A stretch of DNA of 64,000 nt from G963665495 sp963665495 (GTDB taxonomy: Bacteria; Desulfobacterota; Desulfovibrionia; Desulfovibrionales; Desulfovibrionaceae), in contig OY762289.1 in the NCBI GenBank assembly GCA_963665495.1, forward strand, positions 6,138,001 to 6,202,000, written 5' to 3'. The notes below the pieces were generated by a model. The model had not been told where the DNA came from. It saw nothing but the letters and a program-made list of their open reading frames with translations, and searched no databases. Below, one piece after another: positions 1 through 8,104 of the stretch. Within the stretch, counting starts at the first letter, position 1; each line of letters starts with the position of its first letter. Made by a program: the position numbers and the translations under genes.

Positions 1-1015
1 ATTCCGTGGCGGCGTGCAGCTGCGGCAGCGGCAACGCGGCGGGGGCGTCCGCCAGCGTGCAGAGAAAACAGTGCAGCCGGACGCGATATTTGGTGTAACC
101 GTGCTTGATGATGCCGAGAAATTCCCGTGTCCGGATTTTGAATTCGGTCTCTTCGTCAAATTCCCGGACAGCGGCCTGGGCCGGAGTTTCTCCGGGTTCG
201 ATACGACCGCCTGGAAATTCCCAGAGTCCGGGCCAGGCTCCTTTGGGCAAGCGTTTCTGAATAAAGAAATGTTCCTGGTGCACCAGAACGCTGGTGACCA
301 CCTCCAGCGGGATCAGCTGCATGGATTTGGGCGGCACGGGGCGTTCTTCGGCAATATTCAGCCGGCGGCTTTCGCACTGTCCTTCCAGAGGGCAACGCGC
401 GCATTGGGGCTTTTTGGAGCAGACCATAGCGCCCAGATCCATCAGAGCCTCGTTGAACAGCCGGGCTTTGCCTTTGGGCAGCAGCCAGTTGGCCAGTTCC
501 ACGATACGGGCGTGGGTTTGCGGTTCCTTCACCGGGCGGTCCAGGTCGAAAACCCTGGACAGGACGCGTTCCACATTGGCGTCGATGGCCGGAACATCCT
601 GGTTGAAAGCCAGACTGCGGATGGCGCCCACCGTATAGGGGCCGATGCCGGGCAGAGCAAGCAGCGCGTCCGCGTCTTCCGGCAGACCGGACTGATGCTG
701 TTCCAGCAGGATCTTGGCCGTACGCTGCAGGTTGCGCGCCCGGTTGTAATAGCCCAGTCCTTCCCAGAGCCGGAGAACTTCGTCCTCGTCGGCGTGGGCC
801 AGGGATTCCAGGTCCGGAAAGGCCTGCATCCAGCGTTGAAAATAGGCTACGCCGCGTTCCATCTGGGTCTGTTGCAGCATCACTTCGGAGACCAGAACTT
901 CGTAGGGGGCGTATTTATCGCGCCAGGGCAGGGGCCGTTTATGGGTGGCGAACCAGTCCAGCAAATGTTCGCGTATGTCCGTGATCAATTGAGGTGCGGG
1001 AGTGTGTGTTGTCAT
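1..1015 (-). CDS. mutY: A/G-specific adenine glycosylase MutY (3' end outside the window)
   Basis: Base-excision repair enzyme that removes adenine mispaired with 8-oxoguanine. The minus frame is open from the ATG at 1013-1015 to the window edge, giving about 338 residues. Visible parts are the catalytic Glu in SEVMLQQT (about E44), the helix-hairpin-helix LPGIGPYTVG (121-130), the catalytic Asp in PAIDANVERV (D145), four Cys for a 4Fe-4S cluster (C199, C205, C208, C214) and a Nudix-like C-terminal domain with a box GGRIEPGET. The first Cys spacing is C-X5-C where the family usually has C-X6-C. The start overlaps the stop of the DUF362 gene (ATGA), so the two are probably translationally coupled. 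The C-terminus lies beyond base 1. Confidence 0.95.
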   Translation of the reverse strand, partial: MTTHTPAPQLITDIREHLLDWFATHKRPLPWRDKYAPYEVLVSEVMLQQTQMERGVAYFQRWMQAFPDLESLAHADEDEVLRLWEGLGYYNRARNLQRTAKILLEQHQSGLPEDADALLALPGIGPYTVGAIRSLAFNQDVPAIDANVERVLSRVFDLDRPVKEPQTHARIVELANWLLPKGKARLFNEALMDLGAMVCSKKPQCARCPLEGQCESRRLNIAEERPVPPKSMQLIPLEVVTSVLVHQEHFFIQKRLPKGAWPGLWEFPGGRIEPGETPAQAAVREFDEETEFKIRTREFLGIIKHGYTKYRVRLHCFLCTLADAPAALPLPQLHAATE

Positions 1016-1956
1016 CGTAATCGGGGTCTTCGCGCCCAGATACGCCTGCAGGTACTGATGGCCAGGCGTACGGGGTTGAAAGATTGGGGTTTCAGGGTTT
1101 GCGGAATCTGCAGGCCGCCTGCGTCGAAAGCGGCGGGCTCTTCCAGGGGAAAAATCAGGTTCGACGGATCGCTGTCCGGCAAGGAACGGCCTACGGCCTC
1201 TTTCCAGATGGGAACAGCGTCGGGGGACAGGCCGAGCAGGGTGTACAGGGCCGTATCCAGTGCCAGGGGCGAAACCGCGGACGCCAGCAGGCCAAGGGCG
1301 TACGGGCTCCCGTCCACAGGACCTTTTACGTGCATGGCCACAATACCGTCCAAAAGCGAATGGGTCGGGGGCAGCACTTCGCGGATCTCCAGCAGCAGGG
1401 CGGGAAAGCGGTTCTGCTGGTCACCGTGGCGGAAATGGGCCACTGCCTTGCGTACGCCCGCAACGCAGCCGAAAAGATTCTTGACCGCGCCGGTGACGCG
1501 CATCTGCCCGTGGGTCTTGAGTTTGGGCAGATTCAGCAGCCTGTCATAGTCGTAGACCCTGCCGGCAATTCCCACGCGCAGGCCGCAGGGCAACTGCCGG
1601 GCGCGCGCATGATCCAGATTGACCACGGATACCCCCAGGGGGGCGAGCGCTTCGGTCAGGCCGATATCCCTGGCCACGCTGCGGGCGGATCCGAAACCGG
1701 GCGAGTCCCCGACCTCAACGCGCGCGCCGTGGTCCAGCACGTACTGGCAGGCGGCCTTGACCACAGCCGGGTGCGTGCAGGCCAGACCGTCCGCAGTGGC
1801 CCGGAGCAGGTTGGCTTTGACCAGGATACGTTCGCTGCGGCCGGGGGTAAAACCGGCGGCCTGAAGCGTTTCGGCCACCAGACGCGCAAGCGTTGGGTCC
1901 GTGTAGCCGGGCGCATGGGCCAGGACCACGGGAAAAGTCCGCGTGTTGTCAGACAT
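1012..1956 (-). CDS. DUF362 domain protein
   Basis: 314 residues. The frame is open further upstream, but the ATG at 1954-1956 (MSDNTRTFPVV) is preceded by a CGGAG ribosome site and the protein similarity begins there, so I use it. Family features are ILVKANLL near the N-terminus, VGDSPGFGS, LLNLPKLKTHGQMRVTGAVKNLFGCV in the middle, and LDGIVAMHVKGPVDGSPYALGLL. DUF362 proteins are often linked to iron-sulfur proteins, but their function is not established. There is no ferredoxin module in this copy. It lies 17 bases downstream of the rhodanese-ferritin gene and overlaps mutY by four bases, so the three probably form one operon. Confidence 0.85.
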   Translation of the reverse strand: MSDNTRTFPVVLAHAPGYTDPTLARLVAETLQAAGFTPGRSERILVKANLLRATADGLACTHPAVVKAACQYVLDHGARVEVGDSPGFGSARSVARDIGLTEALAPLGVSVVNLDHARARQLPCGLRVGIAGRVYDYDRLLNLPKLKTHGQMRVTGAVKNLFGCVAGVRKAVAHFRHGDQQNRFPALLLEIREVLPPTHSLLDGIVAMHVKGPVDGSPYALGLLASAVSPLALDTALYTLLGLSPDAVPIWKEAVGRSLPDSDPSNLIFPLEEPAAFDAGGLQIPQTLKPQSFNPVRLAISTCRRIWARRPRLR

Positions 1957-1973
1957 AAAATTATGCTCCGGAA

Positions 1974-2801
1974 TCAGATAAAGGCGTCCATGTGCTTGAG
2001 CAGAAGGCGCTCGTGTGCTTTTTCCTGGTCCGCCAGCCACAGGTAGGTCTGGCGTTCGTCCGTATCCGCGGCCTGTTTCGCCATGGCGTGGTAGAGGTCG
2101 AAAGCGCTGATTTCCATTTCCAGGGCCAGTTCGGCCAGTTCCACGCACTGGCCTTGCCGGGCTCTTTCTATCAGAGGGGCCAGATCCGGCACGGATTTAC
2201 CGCCTTCCAGAACGTCGCCTGCCATGGACTCGTAGAGCGCGTCAAAGTCCGGCAGGGATGGATCCGGCTCGGGCTGGGCCTGGAGATGTTTGTATAGCAT
2301 TTTGGCGTGTTCTGTTTCCATGGGGGCGAGCTTGCGCATCAGGTCGCAGAGCGCTTTGTTCGCTGCCGCGCCTTGAATGGATTCATAGAGGAGCTGTGCG
2401 CCTTTTTCCAGGTTCATGGCCGTCAACAGCGTATCCTGCAGGGAGGCGGCTTTTTCAAAAACCCGTACGTTGGGAACGCCGTCAATCGCAAGGCCGTTCC
2501 ACTGCATGAAGCCGCCCGTCAGATTATGAATCTCGTTGCGCACAAGTCCGTGCTCCAGAACATGCCGGGCGGCTCGTGCGGAGCGCGAACCGCTGCGGCA
2601 ATAAAAAATGTGGGGCAGCTCCGGATCCAGGGCAGGAGAGCCTTCCAGCAGCTCGGGCAAAGGCAGCAGCCGTGCGCCGGGAATATGTCCCTGTTTGTAT
2701 TCCTGGGGCTGCCGCACATCCACAAGGACGTACCGGCCCTCGTCATGCGCAGCCGTGAAACGGCGCAACTGGTTTGCATCCATGGAAAGAACCTTCGGCA
2801 C
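1974..2801 (-). CDS. Rhodanese-ferritin-like fusion protein
   Basis: 275 residues from a GTG at 2799-2801. An AGGAGG lies six bases upstream, which makes this start better than the TTG further up or the internal ATG. Residues 1-105 form a rhodanese domain with the active-site loop CRSGSR (Cys68), expected to carry a persulfide. Residues 115-275 form a four-helix ferritin/rubrerythrin-like domain with Glu and ExxH pairs (LEKGAQLLYE, METEHAKML, LEMEISAFDLYH, DQEKAHERLL) that could hold a di-iron site. No rubredoxin domain is present. The combination suggests sulfane-sulfur handling coupled to peroxide or oxygen defence in an anaerobe; this role is inferred. It is followed by the DUF362 gene and mutY. 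Confidence 0.88.
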   Translation of the reverse strand: MPKVLSMDANQLRRFTAAHDEGRYVLVDVRQPQEYKQGHIPGARLLPLPELLEGSPALDPELPHIFYCRSGSRSARAARHVLEHGLVRNEIHNLTGGFMQWNGLAIDGVPNVRVFEKAASLQDTLLTAMNLEKGAQLLYESIQGAAANKALCDLMRKLAPMETEHAKMLYKHLQAQPEPDPSLPDFDALYESMAGDVLEGGKSVPDLAPLIERARQGQCVELAELALEMEISAFDLYHAMAKQAADTDERQTYLWLADQEKAHERLLLKHMDAFI

Positions 2802-2825
2802 TGTGGGCCTCCTTTGCAATACCCG

Positions 2826-3662
2826 TCAATCGTGCTTGAGACCGTCGATAAAAGTGATTTTCGGATTGCGCGGCAGTGTTCTGTAATAGCGTACGGCGGG
2901 TTTGCCGAAGAGCATCATGCTTCCGATGATATTTCCCGCCGGGATATGCAGCAGCTCCCGCAGTTCCCGTGCGATGTCCTCTATAGCCCACTTGCCAAGG
3001 CCGCACCACAGTGTGCCGAGGCCCATGCTGGTGGCCAGCAGCTCGAAATAGCTGAGGGCGATGACGCTGTCCTCGCGCGGGGTGGGGCCGTCCGCCGGGG
3101 ACGAGGTCACGAGCATATGCGGCGCATTGCGGAAAATGATGTCTTTTCCCTCGTGCCAGGCCTTGATGTAGGCCCTGAAAAAATCAAAGCGTTCGGGCAG
3201 AGTGTTCTGTTCGGCCCGCCGCGTCAGGGTGTTCATGACATGGTCGCGGAACTCCCGCATCAGCTCGGGCGACTCCACCACCGTGAATAATACGGCCTGA
3301 TTATTGACCCCGGTGGGCGCATGACCGGCCGTTGACACCAGGTGGCGGATGGTTTCTTTGTCCAGCGGTTCGGATTTGAAACGGCGGACGCTGCGCCTGC
3401 CTTTCATCAGGGTTTCCAGCTTGGCGGGGTTGGGGAAATTGTCTTTCAGCGGCGTGCAGTCTTCCGGATTGAACCCCAGAATACTGACCGCTCCGGTGCT
3501 GCATACGGCCATGCAGTGCAAGCACCTGACGCATTTTTCCGCGCGCTCGGGAACCACCTGCGGATGTCTGTTGTCGTCGAGCACGAGGACGTTGCGCGTG
3601 CAATCCCGGACGCAGTCTCCATCGCCAAGACATTTTTCAAAATCAACACAGAAATTCAACAT
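2826..3662 (-). CDS. Ferredoxin-nitroreductase fusion with Cys-to-Asp in cluster I
   Basis: 278 residues from the ATG at 3660-3662, which has GGGAGG five bases upstream; the longer in-frame start has no ribosome site. Residues 1-60 form a two-cluster ferredoxin. Motif II is complete (C44, C47, C50, C54). Motif I reads C11-x2-D14-x2-C17-x3-C21, so the second cysteine is Asp. The remainder is a flavin nitroreductase domain (RRSVRRF near residue 90, GHAPTGVNNQ, a SMGLGTLWCG segment near the C-terminus). It is a paralogue of the gene at 10267, which keeps all eight Cys. Likely a cytoplasmic FMN oxidoreductase fed through Fe-S clusters; substrate unknown. It is 24 bases upstream of the rhodanese-ferritin gene. 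Confidence 0.9.
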   Translation of the reverse strand: MLNFCVDFEKCLGDGDCVRDCTRNVLVLDDNRHPQVVPERAEKCVRCLHCMAVCSTGAVSILGFNPEDCTPLKDNFPNPAKLETLMKGRRSVRRFKSEPLDKETIRHLVSTAGHAPTGVNNQAVLFTVVESPELMREFRDHVMNTLTRRAEQNTLPERFDFFRAYIKAWHEGKDIIFRNAPHMLVTSSPADGPTPREDSVIALSYFELLATSMGLGTLWCGLGKWAIEDIARELRELLHIPAGNIIGSMMLFGKPAVRYYRTLPRNPKITFIDGLKHD

Positions 3663-3809
3663 AAACCCTCCCGGTACATCTAAGTCTGATATGCCCTTCT
3701 CGCAAGAGGCGAAAGGCTTCGGCATGTCTTCAGTTTCCATAATACTATATAACCTCGCGGTCTGAAGCAATAGAGGAGGAAAATCAAAAGCAAAGTACGG
3801 GAGGAAATT

Positions 3810-4379
3810 ATGGCATTCGAGTGGAAGGGAGTGGTTGCCGGCATAGCGCCCACCGTGGCCCGGACCCTGAACGGGCCCTTATCCGGACTGGGGCTTTCCG
3901 CTTTGTCCGGTACGCTGCTCGGGCGTGCGGACGGCAAGGAGGAGGAAGTGGTGGAAGCCTTGCGGACGCTGACGCCTGAAGTGGCCGGAGCCCTGAAAAA
4001 AGCCGAACAGCAATTGCAGGAACAACTTCAGGAGCTTGGCATTGACCTGGCGGCAGTGGATCGCGGCAAACAAAAAGACACGGCCGCGAAAGAGGTTGCG
4101 GGAACCTCGGTTCCCGCCGCCGACAGAACGCCCAGAATGCTGGCCGTGGTGGTTCTGGCCGGTTTTTTCGTTTCCGTGGCCTACGTGTTTCTGGGGAAAA
4201 TCCAACCGGAAGTGGCCGGAGTGGCAGGAACGCTGATTGGGTATGTCAGCGCCAAGGCAGATACGGTGGTGGCCTATTATTTTGGTTCTTCCGCAGGATC
4301 CGCGGAGAAAAACCGTATGCTCGAACAGGCCTTCGGCAAGGCTGCCGGCCAGGTGGAAAAAACAATCGAAAAGCCCTGA
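3810..4379 (+). CDS. Phage-type 3TM holin-like protein
   Basis: 189 residues with a GGGAGG ribosome site. The N-terminal part (APTVARTLNGPLSGLGLSAL) and the stretch PEVAGALKKAEQQLQEQLQELGIDLAAVDR resemble the holins of gene-transfer agents and tailed phages. Two hydrophobic helices follow (about 110-127 and 135-150), then YYFGSSAGSAEKNRML, a typical C-terminal signature of this group. Such proteins make lesions in the inner membrane so that an endolysin can pass. No endolysin, tail or head gene is visible nearby, so this may be a remnant or a domesticated lysis unit. It is followed after 13 bases by a small coiled-coil membrane protein. Confidence 0.75.
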   Translation: MAFEWKGVVAGIAPTVARTLNGPLSGLGLSALSGTLLGRADGKEEEVVEALRTLTPEVAGALKKAEQQLQEQLQELGIDLAAVDRGKQKDTAAKEVAGTSVPAADRTPRMLAVVVLAGFFVSVAYVFLGKIQPEVAGVAGTLIGYVSAKADTVVAYYFGSSAGSAEKNRMLEQAFGKAAGQVEKTIEKP

Positions 4380-4392
4380 GGAGGAACTAACA

Positions 4393-4659
4393 ATGCGCGA
4401 ACAGCACATGGAGCCCTTGCAGCGCAGTGTCTGCGGGCTGGAAAAAGAAATACGGGAATTGCGGGAGCAGCAGACCTCGCAGCTTACGCTGCTGGCCAGG
4501 ATCGAAACAATGCTTTCCGAGCGGTCCAGCATCTGGGACAGGTCCTTCCTGGACGTCCGGAGTGATGTGGAAAGCCTGAAAAAACGGATCTGGACCATCA
4601 CGGGAGCGGCTGCCGCTCTGTCCGCCGTGGGATCGCAGCTTCTGAGCAAGTTTTTTTAA
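4393..4659 (+). CDS. Small coiled-coil membrane protein, holin partner-like
   Basis: 88 residues from the ATG at 4393, with TGAGGAGGAA upstream. Residues 8-65 are charged and heptad-like (LQRSVCGLEKEIRELREQ, DVRSDVESLKKR). Residues 66-88 form one hydrophobic C-terminal helix ending SKFF. The architecture matches small phage proteins of the XhlA type, found beside holins, although no clear family match can be claimed by eye. Tight coupling to the holin-like gene (13-base gap) suggests joint action at the membrane. Confidence 0.65.
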   Translation: MREQHMEPLQRSVCGLEKEIRELREQQTSQLTLLARIETMLSERSSIWDRSFLDVRSDVESLKKRIWTITGAAAALSAVGSQLLSKFF

Positions 4660-4702
4660 CACCCCCCTAAAAGCGTAGGAGTAAGTATGGGGCGGAACGA
4701 TT

Positions 4703-4840
4703 GTGAAAAGTAAGACAAGGTCGTTATTTTGCATTGTCTTTGTATGCGGCTTTAAATTGGCGTATTCAGAATATCCGATGCGCAGCAATTGGAATGTGCT
4801 ACGCAGTCCGCAGAATGAAAATACATTCATAATGTCGTAA
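4703..4840 (+). CDS. Possible short secreted peptide
   Basis: A 45-residue frame starts with GTG and opens with a basic then hydrophobic stretch (MKSKTRSLFCIVFVCGFKLAYS) like a signal peptide, followed by about 22 polar residues. It lies between the holin-like pair and the DUF1847 gene. The ribosome site is poor and the local composition is AT-richer than the neighbours. It could be a small lysis-associated peptide, or chance. Confidence 0.22.
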   Translation: MKSKTRSLFCIVFVCGFKLAYSEYPMRSNWNVLRSPQNENTFIMS

Positions 4841-4857
4841 ACAAGGAGAGTCTGATT

Positions 4858-5577
4858 ATGTCAGATACGCCGCATAACAATGAAGAAGTGTTGCCACAGT
4901 GCGCAGTCTGCCCTTTTGAATGGCGCGAACGCTATTGCCGTACGCCTGGAGGAAAGGCCCCGAAAAACTGTCCGTCGGTGCATGACAAGGATCTGGCCCG
5001 CGCGGCTCTGGAAGTGATGAAAGCCGACAAGCAGCTCTATGAGTTCGCTCACCAGTCGTGCAAGCAGGAAGCCGCGGGCTACGGCAACCGCGAACTGGGC
5101 TACGAATTCGTCAAGCCCATCAAGCCGCGGATTCTGGAAATAGTGGAATTCGCCAGACGGATGCAGTTCGAACGCATCGGACTGGCTTTTTGCGGCGGCC
5201 TGCGTACGGAGGCCAAAATAGTGCACGAGTTTTTCGAACAGGCCGGATTCGAAACCTTTTCCATCATGTGCAAGGCAGGACGCATACCCAAGTCCGAACT
5301 CGGCATAGACAAGGAATGGCAGGTGGATACCGAGGCGGATCAGGAAACCACCTGCCATCCCGTCTTTCAGGCCATGGCCGCCAACCGTCACAAGGTGGAC
5401 TTCTGCGTTCTGCTCGGGTTATGCGTTGGCCACGATTCCATGTTTATCAAGTTCTGCGAGGCGCCTGTCACCGTGCTGGCCGCCAAAGACCGTGTATTCG
5501 GACACGATCCCATCAAGGCTGTATACCAGATCAATCATTATTATAGGTACCTGAAGAAAGAGGTTGAAAAAGAATAG
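4858..5577 (+). CDS. DUF1847 metal-binding domain protein
   Basis: 239 residues with an AAGGAG ribosome site. The N-terminus has a Cys cluster (C15, C18, C27, C38: PQCAVCPF, YCRTP, NCPS) that should bind a metal or Fe-S centre. The rest matches the DUF1847 fold (GLAFCGGLRTEAKIVHEFFEQAGFE, MCKAGRIPKSELGI, LLGLCVGHDSMFIKF, APVTVLAAKDRV). Several conserved Cys and His sit in the core. Function is not known. It lies upstream of the double-cubane pair on the same strand, with a 166-base gap holding a 7-bp dyad at 5630-5647. Confidence 0.85.
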   Translation: MSDTPHNNEEVLPQCAVCPFEWRERYCRTPGGKAPKNCPSVHDKDLARAALEVMKADKQLYEFAHQSCKQEAAGYGNRELGYEFVKPIKPRILEIVEFARRMQFERIGLAFCGGLRTEAKIVHEFFEQAGFETFSIMCKAGRIPKSELGIDKEWQVDTEADQETTCHPVFQAMAANRHKVDFCVLLGLCVGHDSMFIKFCEAPVTVLAAKDRVFGHDPIKAVYQINHYYRYLKKEVEKE

Positions 5578-5743
5578 TGCAGTGAACAGAAAAGGGAAGC
5601 TGTTGTTATTGATAAAAGTAATGGATAATCTTCTTATTTATAAGAAGTAACTATTTTCCTTGCCCTGTTTCTGTACGTATTTTTGCTGGAGTGTTTCAGG
5701 CTGAATCTGGAGTATGTAAACGCCAACATGAAGGGAGACAAGG

Positions 5744-7021
5744 ATGACGGATACCGGTCACAAAGAAATGTGGGAGCGTCTTAATCTGGACCTAGACGCA
5801 CACGACCAGCTTCTGGGCGTTTTGGGGCAATTTTATGGAGACATCTACCTCTCGCAGCAGGGACGCCTGAAGGGGGCGGAATACCTTGATTTCGTACTCT
5901 CCGAAGTGCACGGCGAGCGGATCAAGGAGATTCAGACCGCCAAGGCGGCCGGGCAGAAAGTGGTCGGCACCTTTTGCGTGTTTGTTCCCGAAGAAATCAC
6001 TCTGGCCGCCAACGCGATCCAGGTGGGGCTGTGCTCCGGGGCCGACGCGGGCAAGGAACTGGCCGAAGAGATCGTGCCGCGCAATACCTGCGCGCTGATC
6101 AAGTCCTTCATCGGGTTCAAACTGGCCAGACTCTGCCCTTTCACGGAATCCTGCGACATGATCGTGGGGGAAACCACTTGCGACGGCAAGAAAAAGGCTT
6201 ACGAGGCCTTCGGCGAACACGCCAATATGTACGTCATGGAAGTGCCGCAGCAGAAAAAGGCCAATGACAGGGCGCTCTGGATGGAAGAACTGAAGCGCTA
6301 CAAGGCCGAAGTGGAAAAGCTGACCGGCGTGGAGATTACGGCCGAACGGCTCAAGGCTTCCATCAAGCTGGTCAACGACAAGCGCCGGGCCATCGAGCGG
6401 ATGAACAAACTGCGCGCGGCCACGCCCACGCCCATTTCCGGGCGCGACGCGCTGCTGATCAACCAGATCAGCTTCTACGACGACCCCGAGCGTTTTGTGG
6501 TGAAAATCAACGAGCTGTGCGACGAACTGGAAACCCGCGTGGCAGAGGGCAAAGGCGTGGTGGACAAAGACATGCCGCGCGTACTGCTGACAGGCTGTCC
6601 CATGGCCGTGCCCAACTGGAAGCTTCCCTACATCGTGGAAAGCTCGGGTACGGTCATTGTCGGCGAAGAATCCTGCATCGGCAAACGCAACACCCGCGAC
6701 CTGGTAAATGAAAGCGGCGAAACCGTTGAAGAGATGCTCGACGCCATTGCGGATCGTTATCTCAAAATCGACTGCGCCTGCTTTACGCCCAACAACGAAC
6801 GCAAAGATAATATTCTGGAGATGGCCAAAGAGTTGCATGTGGACGGCGTGATCCAGTATTCGCTGCTGTTCTGCCAGCCCTACGCTTACGAAAGCATGCC
6901 GGTGGGCAAGATGCTGGAACAAAACGGCATCCCGAGTCTGAATATCGAGACTGATTACTCGATGGAAGACGTCGAGCAGCTTAAGACCCGTATCGAAGCG
7001 TTTGTGGAGACGCTGAAATAG
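5744..7021 (+). CDS. Double-cubane cluster protein, 2-hydroxyacyl-CoA dehydratase family (YjiM-like)
   Basis: 425 residues with ribosome site GGGAGACAAGG. It belongs to the HgdB/BcrB-related superfamily. The length, the lack of a second dehydratase subunit and the single activator gene next door fit the double-cubane [8Fe-9S] proteins better than a true dehydratase. Candidate ligand Cys are C78, C97, C116, C131, C137 and C146, plus LTGCPMAVPN, EESCIGKRN and DCACFTPN further on. Such proteins receive very low-potential electrons from an ATP-dependent activator and can reduce small molecules such as acetylene in vitro; the natural substrate is unknown. The activator gene starts two bases after the stop. 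Confidence 0.88.
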   Translation: MTDTGHKEMWERLNLDLDAHDQLLGVLGQFYGDIYLSQQGRLKGAEYLDFVLSEVHGERIKEIQTAKAAGQKVVGTFCVFVPEEITLAANAIQVGLCSGADAGKELAEEIVPRNTCALIKSFIGFKLARLCPFTESCDMIVGETTCDGKKKAYEAFGEHANMYVMEVPQQKKANDRALWMEELKRYKAEVEKLTGVEITAERLKASIKLVNDKRRAIERMNKLRAATPTPISGRDALLINQISFYDDPERFVVKINELCDELETRVAEGKGVVDKDMPRVLLTGCPMAVPNWKLPYIVESSGTVIVGEESCIGKRNTRDLVNESGETVEEMLDAIADRYLKIDCACFTPNNERKDNILEMAKELHVDGVIQYSLLFCQPYAYESMPVGKMLEQNGIPSLNIETDYSMEDVEQLKTRIEAFVETLK

Positions 7022-7023
7022 CC

Positions 7024-7815
7024 ATGTATATCGGAATCGACATCGGTTCGCGTTCCATAGAACTGGTGGCGCTCGAAGAGGGACAGCCGCGGCGTATGTC
7101 GCGGCTGCCCACTACTTTTGATCCGCTGTCCCAGTGCCGCAAGCTGCTGGAGGAAGTCCGCTCCAATGGTGCGGCTCCGGAAGCCATCGTGGCCACGGGC
7201 TATGGCCGCCGGCTGGTGGAAAAGCTCGAGACCTCGCTGCCGGTGGAATGCATCACGGAGATCAAGGCCCACGCCCTGGGCGTGCATACGGATTTTCCCG
7301 AAGCGCGTACGGTGCTGGACATCGGCGGGCAGGATACCAAGGCCATTGCCATGCGTCCGGACGGCCGGGTGCTGAAGTTCGAGATGAACGACCGCTGTGC
7401 CGCAGGTACGGGCAAGTTTCTCGAATATACGGCCGGCGTGTTTCAGCTGCCTGTGGAAGAGTTCGGGCAATTCGCCCTGCAGGGGACCAACCCGCCCGTG
7501 ATCAACAGCATGTGCACGGTTTTTGCGGAGACCGAGGCCACCTCGTTGATGGCCGGCGGTACGCCCGCCGCGGACATTGCCCTGGCCCTGCACAAGGCCA
7601 TTGTCAAACGGACGTCCAATATGCTCGGCCGGGTGGGGCTGCAACTGCCCCTGGCTTTTGTGGGCGGCGTGGCGCGCAATGCCTGCGTCCGGGAGTTGCT
7701 GGCCGCCGAACTGGGCGTTACTCCGGGCCAGGATCTGCTCGTGCCCGAGACTCCGGACATGACTGGCGCCCTGGGGGCCGCCATCTGGGGACAACGCCAG
7801 GCCTCACAAGAGTAG
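7024..7815 (+). CDS. ATP-dependent activator of the double-cubane protein (YjiL/HgdC-like)
   Basis: 263 residues of the BadF/BadG/BcrA/BcrD ATPase family, an ASKHA fold. Phosphate loops are GIDIGSRSIELVAL (residues 4-17) and DIGGQDTKAI (99-108); the family GG motif appears as FVGGVARN. Cys125 (NDRCAAGTG) and Cys164 (NSMCTVF) are the expected ligands of the 4Fe-4S cluster bridging a homodimer. ATP hydrolysis drives single-electron transfer to the partner encoded just upstream. Length is normal for the family. A stem-loop terminator follows about 95 bases downstream. Confidence 0.92.
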   Translation: MYIGIDIGSRSIELVALEEGQPRRMSRLPTTFDPLSQCRKLLEEVRSNGAAPEAIVATGYGRRLVEKLETSLPVECITEIKAHALGVHTDFPEARTVLDIGGQDTKAIAMRPDGRVLKFEMNDRCAAGTGKFLEYTAGVFQLPVEEFGQFALQGTNPPVINSMCTVFAETEATSLMAGGTPAADIALALHKAIVKRTSNMLGRVGLQLPLAFVGGVARNACVRELLAAELGVTPGQDLLVPETPDMTGALGAAIWGQRQASQE

Positions 7816-7908
7816 CAGTACCGCTCTGGGCAGCTCTATAAATTCTAGAGTATGAAGGCGTCGGAATTCTCCTAAAATTTCCGACAGCTTAACGAATCAG
7901 CTATCATG

Positions 7909-7942
7909 CAAAGCCCTTGCTTTTCGAAGCAGGGGCTTTTTC
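7909..7942 (+). terminator. Rho-independent terminator
   Basis: AAGCCCTTGCTT, loop TTCG, then AAGCAGGGGCTT running into a T-tract. There is one mismatch in the stem. It closes the double-cubane operon. Confidence 0.8.
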
Positions 7943-8034
7943 ATGGGTATACCGGCCCCTTCACAGGAAGCCCCCCACAACGATACGCAGTACCAGATCA
8001 TTTTGGTTGCCAAATAAATCGTTTTCCAAAATGC

Positions 8035-8087
8035 TTGACAATCAAACTACTCGACAATAAAACAAGCTCACTTAATTTGAAAATCAA
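8035..8087 (+). promoter_or_regulatory. Promoter and paired TTGA-N3-TCAA dyads before the metal ATPase
   Basis: A TTGACA at 8035-8040 is followed 17 bases later by TAAAAC, a plausible -35/-10 pair. Two short palindromes of the form TTGA-N3-TCAA lie at 8035-8045 and 8077-8087, exactly 42 bases apart. The first overlaps the -35 box; the second lies between the -10 box and the start codon. The arrangement suits cooperative repressor binding on one face of the DNA. The regulator is unknown. Confidence 0.45.
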
Positions 8088-8104
8088 ACTAAACGGAGCA
8101 CAAT

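Noticed and set aside
14..1549. Open plus-strand frame of 511 codons at the window start
   Set aside because: It runs antisense to mutY and the DUF362 gene, both with conserved motifs, coupled start and stop codons and ribosome sites.
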